64,000 bases of DNA from Acanthopleura granulata (taxonomy: Eukaryota > Mollusca > Polyplacophora > Chitonida > Chitonidae): NCBI GenBank assembly GCA_016165875.1, contig JABBOT010000012.1, positions 9,820,136-9,884,135 of the forward strand, given 5' to 3'. Below the pieces are notes generated by a model, which was not told where the DNA came from, did not search any database, and saw nothing but the letters and a program-made list of their open reading frames with translations. Shown here piece after piece: positions 63,101 through 64,000 of the stretch; the first letter of the stretch is position 1, and each line of letters starts with the position of its first letter. The translations under genes and the position numbers were made by a program.

Positions 63101-63793
63101 TGTATCACAACACCAGTAACTGTATTTAATGTACAAACCTAACAGTTTCAGCATGTTTGGTGACATCCCTGTGCTTCAGTATGGTCCAAAAAGTCTACCG
63201 TAGTGCCTCAATCTTTATTTCTATTTCTGTTTATTCATTGTTAACATAATGAAAGCCATATTTGGGATCAGTACGAAATTGCCTTTCAGTTGATGCATAC
63301 TTTTTAAAAATGTGGTCTGTTCTTATAAGCTACCAGGCAGATGATAGGGAATTCCCCTGCTCATAAACCTTGCTGATGTCCTACGAGTGAAACAAACAAC
63401 ATGTTATGAAAAAAACATTCAAATCGATTAAGGAATAAATTGCTTTTGCATGTTTCTTTATACAGGCTGGTGATAAGAAGTTAAAAGATTTTTTGTCTTT
63501 CATGTGCAGATTTGCCAATTTGGTTTCAGAAATAGATGACCGTGTTAATGCTGTGAACGGAATATGGCTGTGCATGGTCTAGGCAATATTTCATGTACAA
63601 ATTTACCACTTTGGATTTAAAATATATGACTTGAAGGGAAAATGGATGTTCGTGGTCTTTTTTGTACTAAACGTAGAATTATTCTGTTATGGGAATATGC
63701 TTATATACGATTTTACTTTTTCATATTCTTTTTGAACAGCTGGTTGAAGATTCCAAAACCCTCATACAGAATGCAGATAAAATTTATGATAAG
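11744..63793 (+). CDS. PLCL: Phospholipase C-like protein (PLCL1/PLCL2 ortholog), 22 exons, both ends incomplete
   Basis: Whole-gene entry. Exons: 11744-11893, 24152-24370, 26402-26441, 30251-30380, 30966-31078, 32803-32869, 33531-33624, 33945-34062, 38200-38285, 39200-39320, 44317-44485, 49067-49162, 49646-49748, 54784-54963, 55725-55903, 56746-56884, 57455-57601, 58997-59094, 59465-59566, 61476-61661, 62689-62757, 63740-63793. The lengths sum to 2660 bases; every junction matches in phase and no stop occurs. Domain order is PH, EF-hands, TIM-barrel X, linker, TIM-barrel Y, C2, C-terminal tail, as in PLC-delta and PLCL. Assignment to PLCL rests on signatures I recall from the vertebrate proteins: KVRSNSR at the start of [12 protein letters not shown], an X-Y linker with EEDEGAE, ADCA and KTKTV in C2, and a tail beyond C2 that PLC-delta lacks. 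Vertebrate PLCL proteins are catalytically dead scaffolds that bind inositol phosphates, GABA-A receptor trafficking factors and protein phosphatases. This copy keeps the catalytic residues, so PLC activity is possible. All junctions use GT-AG except exon 3/4 (AT-AC). Missing: the N-terminal exon or exons upstream of 11744 and the last roughly 90 residues. Confidence 0.93.
12291..12370 (-). repeat. Dispersed repeat Y, reverse-oriented copy 2
   Basis: Reads CACACCATAATGCTTGCTGT, then TGAAATATTGTTGAGTACAG and CATAAAATACCAATCAAATA, the reverse complement of the left end of the 35802-35945 copy. It is more diverged than the 3551 copy but longer at this end. Confidence 0.6.
12415..12652. repeat. 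Dispersed repeat X, copy 2
   Basis: Partner of 3197-3438 in the same orientation; see that entry for shared words. Here element Y lies upstream of X, whereas at the first copy Y lies downstream. The two elements therefore appear to be independent insertions and not one composite unit. Confidence 0.6.
15640..15705 (-). repeat. Possible tRNA-derived SINE, reverse orientation
   Basis: On the minus strand an RNA polymerase III A-box-like TAGCCCATAG (complement near 15683-15692) precedes a B-box-like GGTTCAAATCC (complement 15653-15663), at a spacing compatible with a tRNA head. No complete tRNA cloverleaf can be drawn. An internal promoter of a SINE is the likeliest reading. Confidence 0.35.
21130..21320. 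repeat. Possible tRNA-derived SINE
   Basis: GCAGGTTCAAGTCTGG at 21201-21216 fits an RNA polymerase III B box, with a weak A-box-like AGTAGCACATGG about 55 bases before it. It is followed by an AT-rich tail near 21300-21365. Boundaries are unsure. Confidence 0.3.
24152..24370 (+). CDS. PLCL: PLCL exon 2 (rest of PH domain)
   Basis: Acceptor TTTTCATTTTCAG ends at 24151 and donor GTGAGT starts at 24371. The exon enters and leaves in phase 1. It encodes [20 protein letters not shown], then the core strands with [18 protein letters not shown], and the C-terminal helix [16 protein letters not shown]. This matches the second half of the PLC/PLCL PH domain; the Trp of the terminal helix is the usual invariant one. 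The match to vertebrate PLCL (IKSIKEVRTGKNT, ANIWVTGL, from memory) is closer than to PLC-delta. The opposite strand is also open over this exon (24096-24398), a shadow only. Confidence 0.95.
24371..26401 (+). other. Intron 2 (2.0 kb, GT-AG)
   Basis: Holds a tRNA-like segment near 24770-24900 (GGTTTCAATTCCAG at 24823-24836 resembles a B box) and otherwise AT-rich sequence. No exon is recognised. Confidence 0.85.
26402..26441 (+). CDS. PLCL: PLCL exon 3 (40-bp exon, linker from PH to EF-hands)
   Basis: Acceptor TTTTACCTTGCAG ends at 26401. The exon enters in phase 1 and encodes [13 protein letters not shown] plus two bases of a serine codon. It then ends at 26441, directly before ATATCCTTTT, a textbook U12-type AT-AC 5' splice site. 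Joined to exon 4 it reads MRDSWLQEMF, which lines up with the vertebrate PLCL sequence MRTSW..QMF as I recall it. If the reading is carried on to the ordinary-looking donor GTAACC at 26453, the next exon is entered in the wrong phase and meets a TGA. The exon is tiny, so it rests on the phase fit and this match. Confidence 0.85.
26442..30250 (+). other. Intron 3 (3.8 kb), U12-type AT-AC intron
   Basis: Starts ATATCCTTTT (26442-26451), identical to the minor-spliceosome 5' splice consensus over the core ATATCCTTT. Ends TACCTTAACTCCCTCAC: the branch-site match CCTTAAC is at 30236-30242, 8-10 bases before the terminal AC, the short spacing typical of U12 introns, and there is no AG at the end. 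The interior contains a possible SINE near 29490-29650 and a dispersed element with a GACAGACAGACAAATAAA tail at 30060-30180. No other exon is seen. Confidence 0.88.
30060..30180 (+). repeat. Dispersed repeat Z, copy 1 (GACAGACAGAC type)
   Basis: Reads AAAATTTCATCCGTGTGCTT, then GCTGACAGACAGACAAATAA and AACATAACCTTTTGTG. The same phrases in the same order occur at 30675-30795. I remember this as a widespread invertebrate element (TTTCATCCAAGTC... GACAGACAGAC... ACAACCTCC..GG..GAGGTAA). This copy lies about 70 bases before the intron 3 3' splice site. Confidence 0.55.
30251..30380 (+). CDS. PLCL: PLCL exon 4 (first EF-hand)
   Basis: Begins after the AC terminus of intron 3 and ends at 30380 before GTGAGT. 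It enters with one base of the split Ser codon and leaves in phase 0. It encodes [20 protein letters not shown] and on to [17 protein letters not shown]. The EF-hand loop is [12 protein letters not shown]: Asp at positions 1 and 3, Gly at 6 and Glu at 12 are canonical, while Cys at position 5 replaces the usual Asp/Asn/Ser. In vertebrate PLCL1, as recalled, the equivalent loop lacks the final Glu, so this loop is nearer to a working Ca2+ site. Confidence 0.93.
30381..30965 (+). other. Intron 4 (585 bp)
   Basis: GT-AG. Contains the second copy of repeat Z (30675-30795). No other structure is seen. Confidence 0.9.
30675..30795 (+). repeat. Dispersed repeat Z, copy 2 (GACAGACAGAC type)
   Basis: CAAACTTTCATCCAAGTCTG, then GACAGACAGACAGTCAGATA, then ACACAACCTCCTTTGGCAGA and GGTAAAAA. 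It is in the same orientation as the copy at 30060-30180, so the two flank exon 4 on both sides. Confidence 0.55.
30966..31078 (+). CDS. PLCL: PLCL exon 5 (second EF-hand)
   Basis: Acceptor TTTTCCTCTAG ends at 30965 and donor GTGAGA starts at 31079. Phase 0 in, phase 2 out. It encodes [20 protein letters not shown], then [17 protein letters not shown]. The [10 protein letters not shown] end is a strong PLCL/PLC-delta signature of the EF-hand lobe. The second loop ([14 protein letters not shown]) is degenerate and probably does not bind calcium. Confidence 0.95.
31079..32802 (+). other. Intron 5 (1.7 kb)
   Basis: GT-AG. AT-rich, with short chance frames on the minus strand (31589-31957 and 31964-32170) that resemble nothing. 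No repeat array was noticed. Confidence 0.9.
32803..32869 (+). CDS. PLCL: PLCL exon 6 (EF-hand lobe)
   Basis: Acceptor TTTGTTTTAG ends at 32802 and donor GTAAGT starts at 32870. Phase 2 in, phase 0 out. It encodes [20 protein letters not shown] and then QG. It aligns with the vertebrate PLCL stretch FSSNKEFLDTKDLMMFLEAEQG (recalled, partial) in the second EF lobe. Length and phase fit both neighbours. Confidence 0.95.
32870..33530 (+). other. Intron 6 (661 bp)
   Basis: GT-AG. No repeat or other feature is seen; the sequence is AT-rich toward the 3' end. Confidence 0.9.
33531..33624 (+). CDS. PLCL: PLCL exon 7 (EF-hand lobe)
   Basis: Acceptor GTCCCTCCACAG ends at 33530 and donor GTGAGT starts at 33625. 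Phase 0 in, phase 1 out. It encodes [18 protein letters not shown] and then GHLGIDG. FEPS and the L.IDGF motif (completed by exon 8) mark the last EF helix before the catalytic barrel in PLC-delta and PLCL. The ATG at 33531 is an internal Met of the exon, not a start. Confidence 0.95.
33625..33944 (+). other. Intron 7 (320 bp, shortest in the gene)
   Basis: GT-AG with acceptor TTTTCTTTGTGCAG. No internal feature is seen. Confidence 0.92.
33945..34062 (+). CDS. PLCL: PLCL exon 8 (start of catalytic X half, first His)
   Basis: Phase 1 in, phase 2 out, donor GTAAGT at 34063. It encodes [20 protein letters not shown], then [20 protein letters not shown]. The sequence SSSHNT carries the first catalytic histidine of PLC (His311 of PLC-delta1) at 34055-34057 and the Ca2+-ligand Asn next to it at 34058-34060. 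VCQDM..PL.HYFI.SSHNT is diagnostic of the PLC X-box. Confidence 0.96.
34150..34340. repeat. Possible tRNA-derived SINE
   Basis: TGGCTCAGATGATAAAAG at 34152-34169 resembles an A box. About 45 bases later CTGGGTTAGGTCTCAGG is a weak B-box match. The tail AAATCAAACACCAATCTGCC near 34280 resembles ends I recall from mollusc SINEs. The segment 22970-23010 (TGGCTGAGATGATTAAAA) has a similar head. Confidence 0.35.
35669..36822. repeat. Degenerate tandem repeat, units about 75-130 bp, about 9-10 copies
   Basis: Repeated phrases in order: ATTCAACCATTGCATCACAG, AGAAACTGCTGGCTGGC, TAGGTTGTGTGTAGAGAACT, TTCAGCGTTCACTTAGC. Unit length varies because a GCTAATGGCTCAGTGCTGGC segment is present in some units and absent in others. 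The left end is more diverged and is interrupted by the dispersed element at 35802-35945. Confidence 0.85.
35802..35945 (+). repeat. Dispersed repeat Y, longest copy, nested in the tandem array
   Basis: Runs from GATTGGTATTTTACACCGTA through TATTTCACTTATATGATG, GGAGGAAACCTAACAGAACC and CAACCATCTGCAGATTGC. It matches in reverse complement 3551-3613 and 12291-12370. It sits between two array segments (CATCACAGACAAACC before, GGCTAATGGTTCACTGCC after), so it inserted into the array. Confidence 0.65.
38200..38285 (+). CDS. PLCL: PLCL exon 9 (X half, metal-binding Glu)
   Basis: Acceptor TGTGATTTTCAG ends at 38199 and donor GTAAGT starts at 38286. Phase 2 in, phase 1 out. It encodes [20 protein letters not shown], then EKGCRCVE. 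The Glu at 38282-38284 equals Glu341 of PLC-delta1, a Ca2+ ligand. It is followed across the intron by Leu-Asp, giving the ELD motif. Confidence 0.96.
38286..39199 (+). other. Intron 9 (914 bp)
   Basis: GT-AG. Contains a (TA)n microsatellite at about 39148-39179 only 20 bases from the acceptor. Otherwise it is plain AT-rich sequence. Confidence 0.92.
39148..39179. repeat. (TA)n microsatellite
   Basis: About a dozen TA dinucleotides in a row, preceded by ATATATTTTATA. It lies immediately upstream of the exon 10 acceptor. Confidence 0.95.
39200..39320 (+). CDS. PLCL: PLCL exon 10 (X half, second catalytic His)
   Basis: Acceptor CATGTTACAG ends at 39199 and donor GTAAGT starts at 39321. Phase 1 in, phase 2 out. 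It encodes [20 protein letters not shown], then [20 protein letters not shown]. Asp at 39202-39204 equals Asp343 of PLC-delta1. His at 39241-39243, in VIYHGHT, equals His356, the second catalytic histidine; vertebrate PLCL1/2 have Thr here (VIYTGHT, recalled), which is the accepted cause of their inactivity. Confidence 0.97.
39837..40033. repeat. Tandem repeat, 46-bp unit, about 4 copies
   Basis: Units start TGATAATACCATGTAGTCAT at 39841, 39887, 39933 and 39979, with a partial fifth unit at 40025. The copies are nearly identical, so the array is young. Confidence 0.95.
41376..41439. promoter_or_regulatory. Paired 16-bp motif in a TAAT-rich block (candidate enhancer)
   Basis: GAGACAATTTAATCTC occurs twice, at 41376-41391 and 41424-41439, exactly 48 bases apart in the same orientation. 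Its outer bases are complementary (GAGA..TCTC). AATTAATTACC lies near 41310 and AATTAATCAGT follows the second copy; both resemble homeodomain sites. The surroundings (41000-41480) lack the usual repeats. Regulatory function is a guess. Confidence 0.25.
43228..44316. repeat. Degenerate tandem array, units about 170-190 bp, ending at the exon 11 acceptor
   Basis: About five or six units repeat, in order, the phrases AAGATAAACTCACTT, ACAGGTAACATGTGCT, CTCAGTCAGTGATCAT, ATGGCTTCAAACT, ACATTAA and AGAAAGCAGATTGTTGA. The last phrase occurs near 43410, 43751 and 44273. In the last unit it leads into the pyrimidine-poor acceptor TTTGTTGACAG of exon 11. Confidence 0.8.
43994..44066. repeat. Short interspersed element with 7-bp flanking repeats
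   Basis: TTCACCATGACATAGCTGAG through CATTAAGCCATAATCGTTCA, inserted in the array above. Direct repeats TTCTCAG flank it at 43987-43993 and 44060-44066 and look like a target-site duplication. A second copy of the element is at 50048-50125. Confidence 0.6.
44317..44485 (+). CDS. PLCL: PLCL exon 11 (end of X half)
   Basis: Acceptor TTTGTTGACAG ends at 44316 and donor GTAAAG starts at 44486. Phase 2 in, phase 0 out. It encodes [20 protein letters not shown], then [10 protein letters not shown] and [15 protein letters not shown]. Glu at 44339-44341 equals Glu390 of PLC-delta1 (Ca2+ ligand). The final Lys at 44483-44485 equals Lys438, which binds the inositol 4- and 5-phosphates. The donor is weaker than the gene's usual GTAAGT. 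Confidence 0.96.
46575..46760 (+). repeat. Possible tRNA-derived SINE
   Basis: TGGCCAAGTGGTTAAATGGC near 46583-46602 is a good tRNA-like A box. About 35 bases on, AGGTTTCTGATTCAGAT is a degenerate B box. The segment is followed by GC-richer sequence without coding potential. It is too degenerate for a functional tRNA. Confidence 0.45.
47794..48092. repeat. Tandem repeat, 49-bp unit, 6 copies
   Basis: Units begin TGATCTGCGGTGTCAAGATC (first at 47799, second at 47848) and continue ACATTGCTACTGATATCAGA and GAACTG. The period is 49 with one single-base deletion in the last unit. Confidence 0.95.
49067..49162 (+). CDS. PLCL: PLCL exon 12 (end of X, acidic X-Y linker)
   Basis: Acceptor TGCCCACAG ends at 49066 and donor GTGGGT starts at 49163. 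Phase 0 at both ends. It encodes [20 protein letters not shown], then [12 protein letters not shown]. The first Lys (49070-49072) equals Lys440 of PLC-delta1. The acidic run VTEEDEGAE matches VTDEDEGAE of vertebrate PLCL as recalled, so this linker motif is conserved across phyla. There is no SH2, SH3 or split-PH insert of the PLC-gamma kind. Confidence 0.95.
49163..49645 (+). other. Intron 12 (483 bp)
   Basis: GT-AG. A short (TG)n run lies near 49500-49515; nothing else is seen. Confidence 0.9.
49646..49748 (+). CDS. PLCL: PLCL exon 13 (linker into Y half)
   Basis: Acceptor TTCATTGTAG ends at 49645 and donor GTAAGT starts at 49749. Phase 0 in, phase 1 out. It encodes [20 protein letters not shown], then [21 protein letters not shown] and FEDFQ match the start of the PLCL Y half (KELSELV, FKEFQ, recalled). 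Confidence 0.94.
50048..50125. repeat. Short interspersed element, second copy
   Basis: AAATTCACCATGATACGGCTGA, then GATATTGCCGATGTGGTGTT and ATGTCATAATCATTCCTTCC. It is the same element as 43994-44066. I recall this family from mollusc genomes, usually ending in a (CATT)n-like tail, as here. Confidence 0.55.
51381..52914. repeat. 24-bp minisatellite with higher-order structure, about 60 units
   Basis: The unit reads ATGTACCAAAGACCTTGTGT then ATAG, with variants in the CCTT/CCAT/CTGT part. A run of variant units at about 51929-52030 recurs at about 52289-52390, 360 bases on, and a TTTCTGAAGG/TTTCCGAAGA variant recurs near 52060, 52443 and 52609. The array is open in several frames on both strands (up to about 500 residues on the minus strand), reading VHLYTRSL or RCTKDLVY endlessly. 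These frames follow from the 24-base period and are not genes. Confidence 0.95.
53045..53400. promoter_or_regulatory. Repeat-free block between two arrays (candidate conserved element)
   Basis: About 350 bases of even composition with pyrimidine-rich stretches, ATTTATCATTCATTAGGCC and GATTATAGAGAAGC, unlike the arrays on both sides. Such islands in long introns of developmental or signalling genes are sometimes conserved enhancers. There is no direct evidence here beyond composition. Confidence 0.2.
53600..54643. repeat. 31-bp minisatellite, about 33 units
   Basis: The unit reads TTGATGATAATGATCACTGC then TGTGTATGGCC, with 30-base variants lacking one C and T/G variants (TGTTTATGG). The right third is more diverged and includes shortened units. 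The period is not a multiple of 3, so no long frames result. Confidence 0.95.
54784..54963 (+). CDS. PLCL: PLCL exon 14 (Y half, substrate-binding Arg and Tyr)
   Basis: Acceptor GTTGTTTACAG ends at 54783 and donor GTGAGT starts at 54964. Phase 1 at both ends. It encodes [40 protein letters not shown] and [13 protein letters not shown]. Arg at 54885-54887 and Tyr at 54891-54893 in SRVYP equal Arg549 and Tyr551 of PLC-delta1; vertebrate PLCL has ARVFP as recalled. SFSE and DSSNYNP..LWNCGCQ are standard Y-box motifs. Confidence 0.97.
54964..55724 (+). other. Intron 14 (761 bp)
   Basis: GT-AG. The first third is a degenerate tandem repeat (54995-55222). The rest is AT-rich with nothing recognised. 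Confidence 0.92.
54995..55222. repeat. Degenerate tandem repeat, about 36-40 bp units, about 6 copies
   Basis: Repeats of the form ATAGTCAGATCTAAAGATTT followed by ACTCCCAGCCCC, with variable spacing. It begins about 30 bases after the exon 14 donor. Confidence 0.8.
55725..55903 (+). CDS. PLCL: PLCL exon 15 (end of Y half, start of C2)
   Basis: Acceptor GCTCTGTTACAG ends at 55724 and donor GTGATT starts at 55904. Phase 1 in, phase 0 out. It encodes [36 protein letters not shown], then [25 protein letters not shown] and GCGYVLKP close the TIM barrel. [11 protein letters not shown] starts the C2 domain and is especially close to PLCL (PGVSPQLLHIK, recalled). The opposite strand is open across this exon but shows no relation to any protein. 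Confidence 0.97.
55904..56745 (+). other. Intron 15 (842 bp)
   Basis: GT-AG. A poly-A tract lies near 56483-56497; no other feature is seen. Confidence 0.92.
56746..56884 (+). CDS. PLCL: PLCL exon 16 (C2 domain)
   Basis: Acceptor GATGTCTTCCAG ends at 56745 and donor GTAAAA starts at 56885. Phase 0 in, phase 1 out. It encodes [20 protein letters not shown], then [16 protein letters not shown] and [17 protein letters not shown] is the first Ca2+-binding loop region of PLC-type C2 domains. ADCA and KTKTV match PLCL closely. Confidence 0.97.
56885..57454 (+). other. Intron 16 (570 bp), three-unit tandem repeat
   Basis: GT-AG with acceptor GACCTCTTTTCCAG. Most of it is the degenerate repeat at 56917-57340. 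Confidence 0.92.
56917..57340. repeat. Degenerate tandem repeat, about 155-162 bp units, 3 copies
   Basis: ATTGTCCT occurs at 56931, 57093 and 57248. Shared later phrases are TGTATTGATTATTAA, GATAGCTGTA and GAGTCTAAATACTACTTG (near 57013 and 57173). Confidence 0.8.
57455..57601 (+). CDS. PLCL: PLCL exon 17 (C2 domain)
   Basis: Phase 1 at both ends, donor GTGAGT at 57602. It encodes [20 protein letters not shown], then [20 protein letters not shown] and [25 protein letters not shown]....EFIGQ is the second half of a PLC-type C2 domain, with the acidic loop DDDFIGDE kept. The last 51 bases of the exon and the following donor have been copied in tandem into intron 17. Confidence 0.97.
57551..57915 (+). 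repeat. Tandem duplication of exon 17 3' end plus splice donor
   Basis: The unit starts GGGATGAGTTCATC and runs 100-101 bases. Starts are at 57551 (in the exon), 57652, 57753 and 57853 (GGGTATGAG). The copies keep the coding-like GATGAGTTCATC..CAGTAC and CCCTTTGAGT. The first two copies keep GTGAGT after CAAACTA and CAAACTG, at about 57702 and 57803. The last copy lacks the donor. Reading from the exon into the intron meets a TAG at 57649, before the first copy, so use of a copied donor would be non-productive. Confidence 0.92.
57602..58996 (+). other. Intron 17 (1.4 kb), two adjacent arrays
   Basis: GT-AG with acceptor TCTCTGATTCAG. Begins with the exon-derived duplication (to 57915), then the 75-bp array (57980-58750). 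The last 250 bases are plain. Confidence 0.92.
57980..58750. repeat. Tandem repeat, 73-77 bp units, about 10 copies
   Basis: Phrases repeat in order: CAGCTGCAGTGGGTCCTAAG, ATATCCTAAGTAACAGTGGA, TATATTATGCCAAAAATATA and GGAAACAATGAACTA. AGTGGGT occurs at 57988, 58061 and 58138. The array is degenerate toward its right end. Confidence 0.93.
58997..59094 (+). CDS. PLCL: PLCL exon 18 (end of C2 domain)
   Basis: Phase 1 in, phase 0 out, donor GTAAGT at 59095. It encodes [20 protein letters not shown] and then [18 protein letters not shown]....G.....LFVH..I is the last strand of the C2 domain in all PLCs; ITNKRGGG is PLCL-like. Confidence 0.96.
59095..59464 (+). other. Intron 18 (370 bp)
   Basis: GT-AG. 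No repeat or other feature is seen. Confidence 0.92.
59465..59566 (+). CDS. PLCL: PLCL exon 19 (basic segment after C2)
   Basis: Acceptor TTTCTACTTTCAG ends at 59464 and donor GTGAGG starts at 59567. Phase 0 at both ends. It encodes [20 protein letters not shown], then [14 protein letters not shown]. It matches the basic region after C2 in vertebrate PLCL (KRGLSVRKGKKSREYASL, recalled) and then IDETFK. This region is specific to PLCL and is rich in Lys/Arg, so membrane or partner binding is plausible. Confidence 0.93.
59567..61475 (+). other. Intron 19 (1.9 kb)
   Basis: GT-AG. Small tandem duplications at 60762-60800 (21-bp unit, 2 copies) and 61323-61370 (16-bp unit, 3 copies), and poly-A runs at 59718-59733 and 60294-60305. 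No exon is recognised. Confidence 0.9.
61323..61370. repeat. Short tandem repeat, 16-bp unit, 3 copies
   Basis: GGTGAAAGATAATCCA, then CGTGAAAGACAATCCA, then GGTGTAAGATGATACA. It is about 105 bases upstream of the exon 20 acceptor. Confidence 0.8.
61476..61661 (+). CDS. PLCL: PLCL exon 20 (C-terminal helical region)
   Basis: Acceptor GGTGACAATACAG ends at 61475 and donor GTAAGT starts at 61662. Phase 0 at both ends. It encodes [38 protein letters not shown] and [17 protein letters not shown]. It aligns with vertebrate PLCL QPPIRDATDLRENM and FKELCGLSSVANLMQC (recalled), the PLCL-only tail. The GCAGCCAGCCAG start offers several CAG acceptors; 61475 is chosen because the pyrimidine context and frame fit best. 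Confidence 0.94.
61662..62688 (+). other. Intron 20 (1.0 kb)
   Basis: GT-AG. Contains a short 11-bp tandem repeat at 62158-62215; otherwise AT-rich. Confidence 0.9.
62158..62215. repeat. Tandem repeat, 11-bp unit, 5 copies
   Basis: ATACCTCAATC repeated with one A/G variant (ATACCTCAGTC). Confidence 0.95.
62689..62757 (+). CDS. PLCL: PLCL exon 21 (C-terminal tail)
   Basis: Acceptor TTAATCTTTTCAG ends at 62688 and donor GTGTGT starts at 62758. Phase 0 at both ends. It encodes [20 protein letters not shown] and then LEE. It matches ELQGIVPEVLKK of vertebrate PLCL (recalled). The exon is short, but its phase and position in the tail agree with both neighbours. Confidence 0.9.
62758..63739 (+). 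other. Intron 21 (1.0 kb)
   Basis: GT-AG with acceptor TTCTTTTTGAACAG. No repeat or other feature is seen. Confidence 0.9.
63740..63793 (+). CDS. PLCL: PLCL exon 22 (C-terminal tail; gene continues beyond window)
   Basis: Donor GTGAGT at 63794. Phase 0 at both ends. It encodes [18 protein letters not shown], matching LKALIENADAVYEK of vertebrate PLCL (recalled). An amphipathic helix is likely. In the vertebrate protein roughly 90 more residues follow, so one or more exons lie past 64000. Confidence 0.9.
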
Positions 63794-64000
63794 GTGAGTA
63801 ACTGGTGCCGGCCGTGACCTAGATACACCATCAAGCTTAAAGCTGGTGAGACATGAGCACTTGTATGACACAGCACTGTCTGCAGTCAGCACAAAGCCTG
63901 GTAAAGATCGTCTGTAGCCTGCCACAAGCTTTCTTCTAGCTTACCACTAACCCACTTGTTATGGGCAGATTGATATCCCACTAGTTTTCTTGCCTGTCAG
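63794..64000 (+). other. Start of intron 22, cut by window edge
   Basis: Begins GTGAGT. No exon is recognised in the 207 bases shown. Confidence 0.85.

Overview
The window is animal nuclear DNA: AT-rich, with large introns, many minisatellites and dispersed repeats, and no prokaryotic gene organisation. Several dispersed repeats resemble families I remember from mollusc genomes: a fragment reading GATTGGTATTTTACACCGTA, another containing CACCATGATACGGCTGAGAT, and segments ending in runs of GACAGACAGAC. A lophotrochozoan, probably a mollusc, is therefore the best guess, but it rests on recall and not on a search.

One gene accounts for all coding sequence I can support. It lies on the + strand and encodes a phospholipase C-like protein, orthologous to vertebrate PLCL1/PLCL2 (PRIP, phospholipase C-related inactive protein). 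I placed 22 exons between 11744 and 63793, 2660 coding bases or about 886 codons. All 21 exon junctions agree in reading phase. The order is PH domain (exons 1-2), EF-hands (3-8), TIM-barrel X half (8-12), acidic X-Y linker (12-13), barrel Y half (14-15), C2 domain (15-18) and a C-terminal helical tail (19-22). Both ends are cut off: the exon carrying the N-terminus was not found in the 11.7 kb upstream, and about the last tenth of the protein lies beyond the right edge.

Two features of the gene stand out. Intron 3 has the AT-AC termini, 5' splice site and branch site of a U12-type (minor spliceosome) intron, and it is the only solution that joins exons 3 and 4 in frame. The catalytic residues that are altered in vertebrate PLCL proteins, notably the second active-site histidine, are present here, so this copy may be an active phospholipase C.

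The remaining roughly 96% is intron or upstream sequence. It holds at least a dozen unrelated tandem arrays: 24-bp units at 6.1-7.1 kb and 51.4-52.9 kb, 31-bp units at 53.6-54.6 kb, and longer units in introns 8, 10, 11, 14, 16 and 17. One array in intron 17 is a tandem copy of the 3' end of exon 17 together with its splice donor. Another in intron 10 runs up to the splice acceptor of exon 11. The long open frames at 6.1-7.1 kb and 51.4-52.9 kb are products of 24-bp repeats and are not genes.
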